A DNA stretch of 34,749 bases, from the NCBI GenBank assembly GCA_026225215.1, contig JAMFSI010000007.1:1-34749 (forward strand), given 5' to 3'. Position numbers and translations under genes: made by a program. Below the pieces are notes generated by a model. It did no database searches. It was not told the DNA's origin and was given only the letters and a program-made list of their open reading frames with translations. This document shows, in pieces, positions 24,885 to 33,049 of the stretch (position 1 is its first letter; each line of letters opens with the position of its first letter). This DNA comes from Sphingomonas palustris. Lineage in GTDB: Bacteria > Pseudomonadota > Alphaproteobacteria > Sphingomonadales > Sphingomonadaceae.

Positions 24885-24938
24885 CGAATCAGACTTTGAC
24901 CAGCCGATGAGAGGCTTGAAACGTAACGGCGCCTCGCG

Positions 24939-25574
24939 ATGACCGATATTCTGGCAATCGAATGCACCACCGAGGCCTGTTCGGTCGCGCTGTTTGCCGA
25001 TAACCAACTGGTGGCGGGGGACTGGCGGATGCTGGGGCGCGGCCATGCCGAAGCGCTGGTGCCGATGATCGCCGCCTTGCCCAGCCGTGGCCGCGCCGAC
25101 CGTATCGTCGTCGGGCTTGGTCCCGGCAGCTTCACCGGCGTGCGCATCGGTCTGGCCGCCGCGCTGGCCTTGGCGCTGGCATGGCAAGTGGAGGTATTGG
25201 CCTATCCTACGCTGGCGCTGGTGGCGGCAATGGCGCGCGCGGCGCGGGGCGCACGGCCAGTATTGATCGCGATGACCGGCGGTCATGGCGAATGGTTCAC
25301 GCAGGCATTCGCGGCGGACGGTGCCGCCAATCGCATTCTGGCCTCACTATCCCCGCAAGACGCCGTCCACTTGCCCGAACGCCTGGTTGCCGGCAGCCAG
25401 GCCGAAGCCCTGGTCGCCGGGCGCGGAACCGGCGAGGCGCTGCCGCTGTGGCCGGATGCCCGCGAAATTGCGCTTCTGCCGCCAGACTCACTGACCAGCG
25501 ACTTGACCCCGCTGTATGGACGGGCGCCGGATGCCCGCCTGCCCGGTGGCGCCCTGCTCACCGCAGGCGGATGA
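24939..25574 (+). CDS. tsaB: tRNA threonylcarbamoyladenosine modification protein TsaB
   Basis: A 211-residue ASKHA-fold partner of TsaD and TsaE in making N6-threonylcarbamoyladenosine at position 37 of ANN-decoding tRNAs. TsaB has no catalysis of its own; it dimerises with TsaD. The conserved opening ILAIECTTEACSVAL, GLGPGSFTGVRIGLA (about 60-74) and the alanine-rich helix after it are the family marks. Start ATG 24939; the ribosome site is weak. Its last codon overlaps the rimI start (ATGA at 25571-25574), so translation is coupled. tsaB-rimI pairing is very common in bacteria. Confidence 0.96.
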   Translation: MTDILAIECTTEACSVALFADNQLVAGDWRMLGRGHAEALVPMIAALPSRGRADRIVVGLGPGSFTGVRIGLAAALALALAWQVEVLAYPTLALVAAMARAARGARPVLIAMTGGHGEWFTQAFAADGAANRILASLSPQDAVHLPERLVAGSQAEALVAGRGTGEALPLWPDAREIALLPPDSLTSDLTPLYGRAPDARLPGGALLTAGG

Positions 25575-26056
25575 ACATGGCTGGGCCGGTGCCGATGATA
25601 CATGACGATCTCGATCGCATCATGGCGGTCATGAATACAGCTTTCGACCCCGCCTTTGGCGAAGCCTGGACGCGGGCTCAAGTCGAAGGCGCATTACTGA
25701 TGGGCAATTGCCATTACCAGTTGATCGCCGCCGACGGCAATCGCCCCATGGACGGTGAGACTGCGGCAGGCTTTGCCTTGCTGCGGACCGTCTTGGAAGA
25801 AGAAGAATTATTGCTCTTTGCCATCGATCCGCGCTGGCGGCGGCAAGGGCTTGGAACAAAATTGTTACAATGGATCGACAGCGATGCACGAAGCCGTGGC
25901 ATTCGCCGGATTTTATTGGAAATGCGCCACGGGAATAGCGCCGAATCACTCTACAAGGCCCATGGCTTCGACCGCATCGGCCTGCGCCCAAATTACTATC
26001 GTCTCCGTGACGGCGCTTGTATCGATGCGATTACATTTTGCAACATACTCGCGTAA
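25571..26056 (+). CDS. rimI: Ribosomal-protein-alanine N-acetyltransferase RimI
   Basis: A 161-residue GNAT acetyltransferase that acetylates the N-terminal alanine of ribosomal protein S18 from acetyl-CoA. The P-loop-like acetyl-CoA motif RRQGLGTKLL, the preceding LLLFAIDPRWR strand, and the RimI-type NSAESLYKAHGF end (with RPNYYR) are present. The ATG overlaps the tsaB stop by four bases. The frame stays open upstream inside tsaB, but that is not homologous. It ends before a low-GC, 213-base stretch leading to the MucR gene. Confidence 0.93.
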   Translation: MNMAGPVPMIHDDLDRIMAVMNTAFDPAFGEAWTRAQVEGALLMGNCHYQLIAADGNRPMDGETAAGFALLRTVLEEEELLLFAIDPRWRRQGLGTKLLQWIDSDARSRGIRRILLEMRHGNSAESLYKAHGFDRIGLRPNYYRLRDGACIDAITFCNILA

Positions 26057-26269
26057 CAAGCGATTGAGAACATTACGTACCACAGAAAATCTCTATTGTT
26101 TTTCAGCGGCGTTACTTATCACTTGAACTATCTGCCCAAAGGGTTCATTGGCAGCGCTATGTTGAAGGAATTAGCCTCTTTCTGATCAACATATGCTTGC
26201 AGCAAACCAACAAGGCCGAAGATCAACTATCGGCTATGTCCAAAAAAACGGTCGTGAAGAAAAAAAGGA
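26057..26269 (+). promoter_or_regulatory. AT-rich leader region of the MucR gene
   Basis: A 213-base gap with visibly more A/T than its neighbours. MucR proteins bind AT-rich DNA and are often self-regulated, so this region is a reasonable site for such control. No exact promoter boxes are claimed. Confidence 0.35.
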
Positions 26270-26275
26270 ATGGAA

Positions 26276-26719
26276 ATGGAAAATAGTCTGAGCGATTTGA
26301 ACGAAACGCTCGTTACGCTGACTTCGGATATCGTTGCCGCGCATGTCAGCAACAATGATGTATCCGTAAACGATCTGTCCACGCTGATCAGCAATGTCTA
26401 CGGCGCCCTCGCCGGACTGGGCAAAGCGGCGCCGGTTGCTGAAGAAGCTCCGCCGAAGCCAGCTGTATCGATCCGTTCTTCGGTCAAGCCGGACAAGATT
26501 GTCTGCCTCGATTGCGGCATGGAACTGAAGATGCTCAAGCGCCACCTGATGACGCACCACAACATGTCGCCGGATCAATATCGCAGCCGCTGGAACCTGG
26601 GCAACGATTACCCGCTGGTGGCGCCGGATTACGCTGAAAAGCGCCGCGATCTTGCCAAGAAGATTGGCCTGGGCCGCAAGCCCGGCGCTCGCCGGGGCCG
26701 TAAGCCCAAGGCTGCCTGA
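26276..26719 (+). CDS. Ros/MucR-family zinc-finger transcriptional regulator
   Basis: A 147-residue DNA-binding protein of the alphaproteobacterial Ros/MucR family. The prokaryotic zinc finger is in the middle: CLDC, then the histidines of RHLMTHH (ligand spacing C-x2-C-x9-H-x3/4-H), followed by SPDQYRSRW and a basic GRKPGARRGRKPK tail. Family members act as global repressors or nucleoid-type regulators of envelope and cell-cycle genes. Start at 26276 is chosen because AAAGGA is 6 bases before it; the ATG at 26270 directly abuts that site. A terminator-like hairpin follows. High confidence in family, none in targets. Confidence 0.94.
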   Translation: MENSLSDLNETLVTLTSDIVAAHVSNNDVSVNDLSTLISNVYGALAGLGKAAPVAEEAPPKPAVSIRSSVKPDKIVCLDCGMELKMLKRHLMTHHNMSPDQYRSRWNLGNDYPLVAPDYAEKRRDLAKKIGLGRKPGARRGRKPKAA

Positions 26720-26736
26720 GTTCTTTTGACGCATGA

Positions 26737-26773
26737 CGCCCGGGTTCGACAAGCCAAGCTTCGAACCCGGGCG
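26737..26773 (+). terminator. 13-bp hairpin after the MucR gene
   Basis: CGCCCGGGTTCGA (26737-26749) pairs perfectly with TCGAACCCGGGCG (26761-26773) over an 11-base loop, 17 bases after the stop. TTGGCGTATT follows, only weakly T-rich. Confidence 0.65.
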
Positions 26774-26781
26774 TTGGCGTA

Positions 26782-26886
26782 TTAGAGCGTCGTGCGAAAA
26801 AGTGGGCACCGGTTTTTCGCATTAAACGATGCGACAACAAAAGCTTAGAGCGGGCAGCGTGATTTATATTACGCTGCCCGCTCTAA
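26782..26886. repeat. Composite palindromic intergenic element
   Basis: It starts with AGAGCGTCGTGCGAAAAAGTGGGCACC and an ending GGTTTTTCGC (stem of GCGAAAAA with TTTTTCGC). A 16-bp perfect inverted repeat follows (26845-26860 with 26871-26886) around a 10-base AT loop. This layout recalls dispersed palindromic elements I associate with sphingomonad and rhizobial intergenic regions. It lies between the MucR and Fur genes. Confidence 0.7.
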
Positions 26887-26960
26887 CAGCACTCGCAGAT
26901 TGCAGAATCTGCTCGCTCGGCTAATATCGGCAGGCATTTTCTTAAAGCGGGATATTACCG

Positions 26961-27410
26961 GTGCATCAGCCGATCGACATCGAAGCGCTGTGCGCCCAGC
27001 GGGGCCTGCGGATCACTGACCAGCGACGCATCATCGCGCGCGTACTTTCGGACAGCCTCGATCACCCCGATGTCGACAAGCTCCATGCTCGGGCAGCGGC
27101 GATAGATCCCGGCATTTCGATTGCCACGGTCTATCGGACGGTGCGCTTGTTCGAGGAAGCCGGAATCCTCGAGCGTCACGATTTCGGCGATGGTCGCGCG
27201 CGTTACGAGGCGGCGCCCGAAGCCCATCATGATCATATGATCGACGTGGAAAGCGGCAAAGTCATCGAATTCGTCGATCCCGAACTGGAGGCGCTGCAAC
27301 GCCGGATCGCCGAAAGATTGGGCTATCGTCTGGTCGATCATCGTCTGGAATTATACGGGGTGCGTCTCGACCGCGAAGCGGCGTCCGGCAGCTCCCAATC
27401 GGAAGAGTGA
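26961..27410 (+). CDS. fur: Fur-family metal-responsive transcriptional regulator
   Basis: A 149-residue metalloregulator with the winged-helix DNA-binding half (ITDQRRIIARVL and SIATVYRTVRLFEEAGI) and the dimer/metal half with HHDH (89-92) and IEFVDPELE. The paired cysteines of the classic structural zinc site are missing, as in several alphaproteobacterial Fur/Mur proteins. Metal choice (iron or manganese) therefore cannot be told. The start is GTG at 26961 with a weak ribosome site. The stop lies 10 bases before the acyltransferase start, so the two are probably one transcript, and miaB continues it. Confidence 0.92.
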   Translation: MHQPIDIEALCAQRGLRITDQRRIIARVLSDSLDHPDVDKLHARAAAIDPGISIATVYRTVRLFEEAGILERHDFGDGRARYEAAPEAHHDHMIDVESGKVIEFVDPELEALQRRIAERLGYRLVDHRLELYGVRLDREAASGSSQSEE

Positions 27411-27420
27411 CCGCACAAGA

Positions 27421-28221
27421 GTGACGGTCGCACGCCCGTCGAGCGCAATTTGCGGCATGTTGCGGATAGCGGCCCGCCTTCTCGCCATGGCTGCGTTGCT
27501 GATCGTCAGTGTCGTCCTGTTTTACCTGTGGCGATTGGTCCCGGCCTCCAATCCCCCCAGACTAAATCCTTGGCCTCGTCGGTTTCTGGGCGGCATCGCG
27601 CGTATTGCCGGTGTTCGCATTCGCGTCACGGGTCAGCCCGCGTCAGGGCGTCTGCTGCTATTGGCCAATCACGTCAGTTGGATCGACATCCCGGCGTTGT
27701 CGGCGACGACCGGAACGGCGTTCGTTGCCCATGATGGTTTGTCCGGCGTCCCGCTGCTCAAATGGCTCTGCAAAATGAACCGCACGATCTTCGTCGCCCG
27801 CCACGATCGCGGCAGCGTCGGCGCTCAGGTCGAAATGCTGCGCCAGGCGCTGGTCGGCACCGCCAGCGTCACCATTTTTCCGGAAGGGACTACAAGCGAC
27901 GGGGTAGCGCTGTTACCGTTCAAATCCTCGCTGCTGGCCGCGCTCGATCCGCTGCCCGGGGGGGTTACCGTGCAGCCGGTCTGGCTCGACTATGGACCGC
28001 TGGCACCGACAATTGCCTGGGTCGGCGAGGAACCCGGCGTGGCGAATTTCAAGCGCATCATCGCCCGGGGTGAGCCATTGCTGCTGACGGTTCATTTCCT
28101 CGAACCGTTAAGCGGAAACATGCTGGCGGATCGCAAATCGATCACCGCGAGCGCACTTGCAGCGATCACTCAGGTCATGGCGGCGACAACACTGCCTGAG
28201 CCCCTTCAAATCACCCATTAA
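27421..28221 (+). CDS. 1-acyl-sn-glycerol-3-phosphate acyltransferase (PlsC-type)
   Basis: A 266-residue inner-membrane acyltransferase forming phosphatidate from lysophosphatidate, or acylating a related lysolipid. A hydrophobic N-terminal segment (about 16-40) anchors it. The catalytic HX4D box (NHVSWID, H84/D89) and the FPEGTTS phosphate-binding motif (153-159) are both present. The frame opens at GTG 27421, ten bases after the fur stop; the ATG at 27457 is an alternative that leaves the anchor intact. It sits in the fur-acyltransferase-miaB run. An ornithine-lipid-type substrate is possible. Confidence 0.9.
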   Translation: MTVARPSSAICGMLRIAARLLAMAALLIVSVVLFYLWRLVPASNPPRLNPWPRRFLGGIARIAGVRIRVTGQPASGRLLLLANHVSWIDIPALSATTGTAFVAHDGLSGVPLLKWLCKMNRTIFVARHDRGSVGAQVEMLRQALVGTASVTIFPEGTTSDGVALLPFKSSLLAALDPLPGGVTVQPVWLDYGPLAPTIAWVGEEPGVANFKRIIARGEPLLLTVHFLEPLSGNMLADRKSITASALAAITQVMAATTLPEPLQITH

Positions 28222-28239
28222 TTAGCCTATCGCGCGGCG

Positions 28240-29613
28240 ATGATGGCCAAAACCCCGCCCCCACAGACCTACCGTGTCAAAAGCTTCGGCTGCCAGATGA
28301 ATGTCTACGATGGCGAGCGCATGGCGGAATTACTCGATGCCACCGGGCTGAGCCCGGCGGCGGAAGGCGCGGAACCGGATCTCGTCGTCCTCAATACTTG
28401 CCACATTCGCGAGAAGGCGGTCGAGAAAGTCTACTCCGACATCGGCCGGCTTAAACGCGAGGATGGCACTTCGCCGCTGATTGCGGTCGCCGGCTGCGTC
28501 GCGCAGGCCGAGGGCGAGGAAATCATGACTCGCGCGCCTGCGGTGCGGATGGTGGTGGGGCCGCAAGCCTATCACCGCTTGCCCGACATGATCACCCGCG
28601 CGGGTATGGGCGAGCGGGTCACCGATACCGACATGCCGGCGCAGACCAAATTCGACGCGCTGCCGGCGCGCCGCAAGGTTGGGCCCACCGCCTTTCTCAC
28701 CGTCCAGGAAGGCTGCGACAAATTCTGCACCTATTGCGTGGTGCCTTATACGCGCGGCGCCGAAATATCCCGACCGTTCCATGATCTGGTCGCCGAAGCC
28801 GAGAGATTGGTGGGGGCCGGAGCCTGCGAGATCACGCTGCTCGGCCAGAACGTCAATGCCTGGACGGGCGAAGACGACAAGGGCCGCACCGTCGGCCTCG
28901 ATGGGCTCATCCGGGCGCTGGCACGCCTGCCCGATCTCGCCCGGATCCGCTATACCACCAGCCATCCCAACGACATGAGCGACGGCTTGATCGCCGCGCA
29001 TGGTGAGGTGGAAAAACTCATGCCGTTCCTGCATCTGCCGGTGCAATCAGGCAGCGACCGGGTGCTGCGCGCGATGAACCGCAGCCACACTATCGAAAGC
29101 TATCTGAAGCTGCTGGAAAAAGTGCGCGGCGTGCGGCACGATATCGCTTTGTCGGGCGATTTCATCGTCGGCTTTCCCGGCGAGACCGAAGCGGAGTTCG
29201 CCGAGACCTTGGCGCTGATCGATGCTGTCGGTTATGCCCAGGCATTCAGCTTCAAATACAGCGCCCGCCCCGGCACGCCCGCAGCCGACCTGGCCAGCCA
29301 GATCATGCCGGCGGTGATGGACGACCGACTCCAGCGCTTGCAGGCGCATGTCAATCACGGCCAGCTTGCGTTCAACCGGCAGTCGGTCGGCCGGACTTGC
29401 CAGGTGCTGATCGAACGACGCGGCAAGCTGCCCGGCCAGTGGCTCGGCAAATCGCCGTGGCTGCAATCGGTGCATATCATCGGCGAAGCGGCGATCGGCG
29501 ATCTGATCGAAGTCGAACTGGTTGAAGCATTCGCTAATTCACTGGCCGGCCGACTGGTTTGTGCAGAGCCCTTGCCCCGACGCCTCAGCCAAGCCATAGG
29601 CACCCGCAAATAA
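28240..29613 (+). CDS. miaB: tRNA-2-methylthio-N6-isopentenyladenosine synthase MiaB
   Basis: A 457-residue radical-SAM methylthiotransferase that adds the 2-methylthio group to i6A37 of tRNAs. The N-terminal UPF0004 domain holds cysteines C18, C54 and C86 for the auxiliary cluster. The radical-SAM motif is CDKFCTYC (C159, C163, C166). The C-terminal part has the TRAM-like region. All six cysteines are intact. Start ATG 28240 (a second ATG follows at once); the ribosome site is weak. It depends on Fe-S supply, for which the NfuA-type gene nearby is a plausible donor. purS follows after 25 bases. Confidence 0.97.
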   Translation: MMAKTPPPQTYRVKSFGCQMNVYDGERMAELLDATGLSPAAEGAEPDLVVLNTCHIREKAVEKVYSDIGRLKREDGTSPLIAVAGCVAQAEGEEIMTRAPAVRMVVGPQAYHRLPDMITRAGMGERVTDTDMPAQTKFDALPARRKVGPTAFLTVQEGCDKFCTYCVVPYTRGAEISRPFHDLVAEAERLVGAGACEITLLGQNVNAWTGEDDKGRTVGLDGLIRALARLPDLARIRYTTSHPNDMSDGLIAAHGEVEKLMPFLHLPVQSGSDRVLRAMNRSHTIESYLKLLEKVRGVRHDIALSGDFIVGFPGETEAEFAETLALIDAVGYAQAFSFKYSARPGTPAADLASQIMPAVMDDRLQRLQAHVNHGQLAFNRQSVGRTCQVLIERRGKLPGQWLGKSPWLQSVHIIGEAAIGDLIEVELVEAFANSLAGRLVCAEPLPRRLSQAIGTRK

Positions 29614-29638
29614 TCCATTATCGAGAAAGGCCCGCGCC

Positions 29639-29872
29639 ATGAAAGTGCGTGTTTACGTCAGCCTCAAGAACGGGGTGCTCGACCCACAGGGCCGCGCGAT
29701 CCACCATGCGATCGAAGGGCTGGGCTTCGCCGGGGTCAGCGACGTGCGTGCCGGGCGGTTGATCGAACTGGAAGTCGATGGCAGCGTCACCGACGAAGCG
29801 CTCGACCAGATGGCCAAGCAGTTGTTGGCGAATATGGTGATCGAGAATTACCGCATCGAGCGGGTAGCTTAA
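29639..29872 (+). CDS. purS: Phosphoribosylformylglycinamidine synthase subunit PurS
   Basis: A 77-residue small subunit of the multi-subunit FGAM synthase (PurL-PurQ-PurS), fourth step of purine synthesis. It forms the bridge that carries ammonia from PurQ to PurL. The opening [16 protein letters not shown] and the [10 protein letters not shown] segment are typical. GAGAAAGG lies 8 bases before the ATG. purQ follows 14 bases on, so these two are co-transcribed. No purL is visible in this window. Confidence 0.96.
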   Translation: MKVRVYVSLKNGVLDPQGRAIHHAIEGLGFAGVSDVRAGRLIELEVDGSVTDEALDQMAKQLLANMVIENYRIERVA

Positions 29873-29886
29873 TTCAGGAGCCGGCC

Positions 29887-30567
29887 ATGAGCAATTTTCG
29901 CGCTGCCGTCATCACCTTCCCCGGCTCCAATTGCGACCGCGATATGGCGGTGGCGATCGATGAGATTTGTGGCGGCACCATCCACCGCGTCTGGCATGGC
30001 GATGCCGTCCTGCCCGAGCGACTCGACCTGATCGCCTTGCCCGGTGGCTTCTCCTACGGCGATTATCTACGCTCCGGGGCGATGGCCGCGCGTAGTCCGG
30101 TGATGCGGGCAGTGGTCGAAGCAGTCGGACGGGGTGTCGCCGTGCTGGGCGTGTGCAACGGTTTCCAAGTCCTGGCCGAAGCCGGGCTGCTCCCCGGAGC
30201 CTTGATGCGCAATGCCGGTATCCGCTTCGTCTGCCGGGAAGTGGCGCTGACCGTGGAAAATACCCAGTCGCTGTTCACCGCCGGCTACCGGAAGGACCAG
30301 CAGATTCGCATCCCGGTCGCCCATCATGATGGCAATTATTTCGCCGATGAGGCGACGCTCGATCGGATCGAAGGCGAGGGGCGAGTTGCCTTCCGCTATG
30401 CCGAGCCGGTCAATGGCTCGGCCCGCGACATCGCCGGTGTGCTGAACGAAGCGGGCAACGTGCTCGGCATGATGCCGCATCCCGAACGGATGATCGAGCC
30501 CGCGCAAGGCGGCAGCGACGGCCGTGCATTGTTTGCTGCGGTGGCCAGAGGACTGGTTGGCGCTTAG
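29887..30567 (+). CDS. purQ: Phosphoribosylformylglycinamidine synthase subunit PurQ
   Basis: A 226-residue class I glutamine amidotransferase subunit of FGAM synthase; it hydrolyses glutamine and passes ammonia to Pur[12 protein letters not shown] near the start, the nucleophile C90 in GVCNGFQ, and H198/E200 in MPHPER form the triad. CAGGAG is 6 bases before the ATG. Its end is 14 bases from the convergent GGDEF-EAL gene, with no clear terminator between them. Confidence 0.97.
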   Translation: MSNFRAAVITFPGSNCDRDMAVAIDEICGGTIHRVWHGDAVLPERLDLIALPGGFSYGDYLRSGAMAARSPVMRAVVEAVGRGVAVLGVCNGFQVLAEAGLLPGALMRNAGIRFVCREVALTVENTQSLFTAGYRKDQQIRIPVAHHDGNYFADEATLDRIEGEGRVAFRYAEPVNGSARDIAGVLNEAGNVLGMMPHPERMIEPAQGGSDGRALFAAVARGLVGA

Positions 30568-30581
30568 TATCTGGGTTCCGC

Positions 30582-32942
30582 TTAAGCCGCCGAGTCAGCT
30601 TTGCGTATCTGATCTTTTTTGAACAGCGCCAGGGTGTCATCGGCGGCCATCGGCCGGCCATAGTAATAGCCCTGGATCTTCTTGCAGCCCAGCTTGCGGA
30701 CCAGTGCCAGTTCAGCCTCGGTTTCGACGCCTTCCGCCGTAGTCGACATTTCCAGACTGTCGGCCATGGCCACCACCGCGCGGATCACCGCCAGGCTTTC
30801 CCGACTTCCCGCAGCGGCGCCCTGAACAAAGCTGCGATCGACCTTGATCGTGGAGAAGCGCAGCTTGCGAATATAACCGAGCGACGAATAACCGGTACCG
30901 AAATCATCGAGAGCAACGCCGCAACCCAGCGCCATCACCCGCTCCAGGGCAATCCGCGCAGTCGCGGCATCGCGGAGAAAAATGCTCTCGGTAACTTCGA
31001 TTTCCAGGCGCTGCGGCGGTAAATTGGCCATAGCCAGCGCGCTGACCACGCAATTGTGAAAATTTGGATCGATCAATTGCTCGGCGGAAACATTGACGGC
31101 GACCTTGATATGCCGCGGCCATTTCATCGCCTGCAAACAAGCCTGCTTCATCACCCAATCGCCGATCGGCACGATCAGCCTGGTATCCTCGGCCACCGGG
31201 ATGAATTTGTCCGGACCGATCTTGCCAAGCTCGGGATTCTCCCAACGCAACAGCGCTTCGAAACTGACCACGCCTTCCTCGCTGGCCTCAACAACAGGTT
31301 GATAGACCAAGCTGAATTCATTGCGATCAAGTGCATGGCGCAGCGCGAATTCGAGCTTGCGGCGCTCCTCCGCCTCAGCCAGCAGCGCCGGCTCATACAT
31401 GCAATGCTGGCCGCCGCCGGCATCTTTCGCGCGATACAGCGCCAGATCGGCGTTGCGCATCAATTCCTCGACCGTCGCGCCATCGCGCGGCCCCACTGCC
31501 GCTCCGACGCTGGCGCCGACATAGAGGACATGATTTTCCACGGTATAGGGCTCGGACAAGCGATCGATCACCGCTTGAGCCATCCGGTTCACGCGCGAAA
31601 GATCGGAGGCATCACGGATCACCACGCCGAATTCATCACCGCCGAGGCGGCCGCACAATTCGGTTTCGCTCATCAGCGACTTCAGCCGGTCGGACACCCG
31701 CGCCAGCAATTGATCGCCGACCAGATGCCCCAGCGTGTCGTTCACCGCCTTGAAGCGGTCGAGATCGATCATCAGGAAAGCACAACGCGTCCGCCATTGC
31801 TCGGCATAGATCATCGCCTCACCCGCCGCTTCGGTCAGCATCATGCGATTGGGCAGGCCGGTCAGCGTATCGTAGCGCGCCAGCCAGGCGATCTTTTCCG
31901 AACTCGCGCGCTGCTGCGTGATGTCCGATCCGACGCCGTGGAATCCGTCATAAGCGCCCTTGTCGTCGAAGCGCGGCGCGCCGGACAGTTCCCACCAGCG
32001 CGCTTCTCCCTGCACCGTCACCAGCACCGGCATATTGGTGAAGCGCTCCCGGCGTTTTATGCGCTCGGCCAGGTCGTGCATGCTGGGGTGGAAGCGGCCG
32101 GTGGTCCAGGCCGATCCGGCCAATAATTGGATGAAAAGCTGGCCATCGATTTGTTCGGGCTCCAGGCCCAGCGCAAACGCGAAACGCCCACTGACGCCGC
32201 GCACCTTGCGATTGGTATCGGTTTCCCACAACCAGTCGGCATCGCCCTCCTCATATTCGCGCAGCAGCAGCGACACCACTTCATTGCGCTGGGCCACACC
32301 GGCTTCGCCCAGTCGTGACAGCAGGAAATGACGGGCGGTTTCGGTGGCGGCAAGCATGATCGTAGCGATGAACAACGCCGCGATGAAGGCCATCGGCAGC
32401 GCTCCGGTAACAACGAAGCCGAGGGTGACCGCCAGCCCGAGAATTGCGGTGAACACCAGCGTAGCCATCGGCGCGGCGGGAATCACGACCGCTGATACGG
32501 TCAGCAACAAGGCCAGAATCGTCCACAGCTCCAGCCGGACGAATGCCGGCGCATGGTCAGTGGAATAGACAACAGGAGCCACCCAGACCAGCGCCGTCAA
32601 CGCCGCGATCTCGACTTGGCGGCGGAATTCCTGACCATTGAGCTTGTGGCGATGGACATCGTGCATCGCCAGATCGACGCGCGCACCATAGGTCAGCATC
32701 GCCGCCAGGGTCACCGCCCAGGCTACGATGAATGGCCAGGATGCCACGCCGCGGAACAGCCAGACACAGGCCAAGGCAGCAATCGCATGACTGACCAGTT
32801 TGAGGCGGGTCGCCTCGAACAACCTGCCATATTGCAACGCGCGCATGCGCGCCCAGTCGTCGGCGCCGGCCGGGGTCAGCCCCAGCACCATGCGGATGGA
32901 TAATTCCCTGGCTGGCGCAGCATTCGAGGGCTTGGTGGACAT
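30582..32942 (-). CDS. Membrane PAS-GGDEF-EAL cyclic-di-GMP enzyme
   Basis: A 786-residue inner-membrane signalling protein. About five to six hydrophobic segments lie in residues 45-205, followed by a PAS-like domain (about 230-345), a GGDEF domain (about 350-515) and an EAL domain (about 530-775). The GGDEF motif (434-438) and EAL key parts (EAL at 562-564, EVTES, DDFGTGYSS, KVDRSF) are all intact, so both diguanylate cyclase and phosphodiesterase activities are possible. No RxxD inhibition site precedes GGDEF. The N-terminal sensor is unknown. The start at 32942 has only a weak ribosome site. The tandem PilZ protein in this window is a possible downstream reader, by inference. Confidence 0.95.
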   Translation of the reverse strand: MSTKPSNAAPARELSIRMVLGLTPAGADDWARMRALQYGRLFEATRLKLVSHAIAALACVWLFRGVASWPFIVAWAVTLAAMLTYGARVDLAMHDVHRHKLNGQEFRRQVEIAALTALVWVAPVVYSTDHAPAFVRLELWTILALLLTVSAVVIPAAPMATLVFTAILGLAVTLGFVVTGALPMAFIAALFIATIMLAATETARHFLLSRLGEAGVAQRNEVVSLLLREYEEGDADWLWETDTNRKVRGVSGRFAFALGLEPEQIDGQLFIQLLAGSAWTTGRFHPSMHDLAERIKRRERFTNMPVLVTVQGEARWWELSGAPRFDDKGAYDGFHGVGSDITQQRASSEKIAWLARYDTLTGLPNRMMLTEAAGEAMIYAEQWRTRCAFLMIDLDRFKAVNDTLGHLVGDQLLARVSDRLKSLMSETELCGRLGGDEFGVVIRDASDLSRVNRMAQAVIDRLSEPYTVENHVLYVGASVGAAVGPRDGATVEELMRNADLALYRAKDAGGGQHCMYEPALLAEAEERRKLEFALRHALDRNEFSLVYQPVVEASEEGVVSFEALLRWENPELGKIGPDKFIPVAEDTRLIVPIGDWVMKQACLQAMKWPRHIKVAVNVSAEQLIDPNFHNCVVSALAMANLPPQRLEIEVTESIFLRDAATARIALERVMALGCGVALDDFGTGYSSLGYIRKLRFSTIKVDRSFVQGAAAGSRESLAVIRAVVAMADSLEMSTTAEGVETEAELALVRKLGCKKIQGYYYGRPMAADDTLALFKKDQIRKADSAA

Positions 32943-32974
32943 GCCACCGCCATACGGGACAAATGCTTAGCACC

Positions 32975-33010
32975 ACGTAAACCCCAAGTCTGATTTAGCA
33001 CGGTTTACGT
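32975..33010. repeat. 9-bp inverted repeat upstream of the GGDEF-EAL gene
   Basis: ACGTAAACC (32975-32983) and GGTTTACGT (33002-33010) are exact complements 18 bases apart, about 33-68 bases before the start. It may be a regulator site or a hairpin; the region also holds the glmS terminator-like hairpin. Confidence 0.45.
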
Positions 33011-33040
33011 TGCTTGGGCGCCACACTGGGCGCCAAAGCA
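33011..33040 (-). terminator. Hairpin after glmS
   Basis: Twelve-base arms (33011-33022 and 33029-33040) pair with one mismatch over a 6-base loop, ten bases past the glmS stop. No T-run follows on the minus strand, so it may be a weak or Rho-assisted terminator. Confidence 0.5.
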
Positions 33041-33049
33041 CATCGCAGC

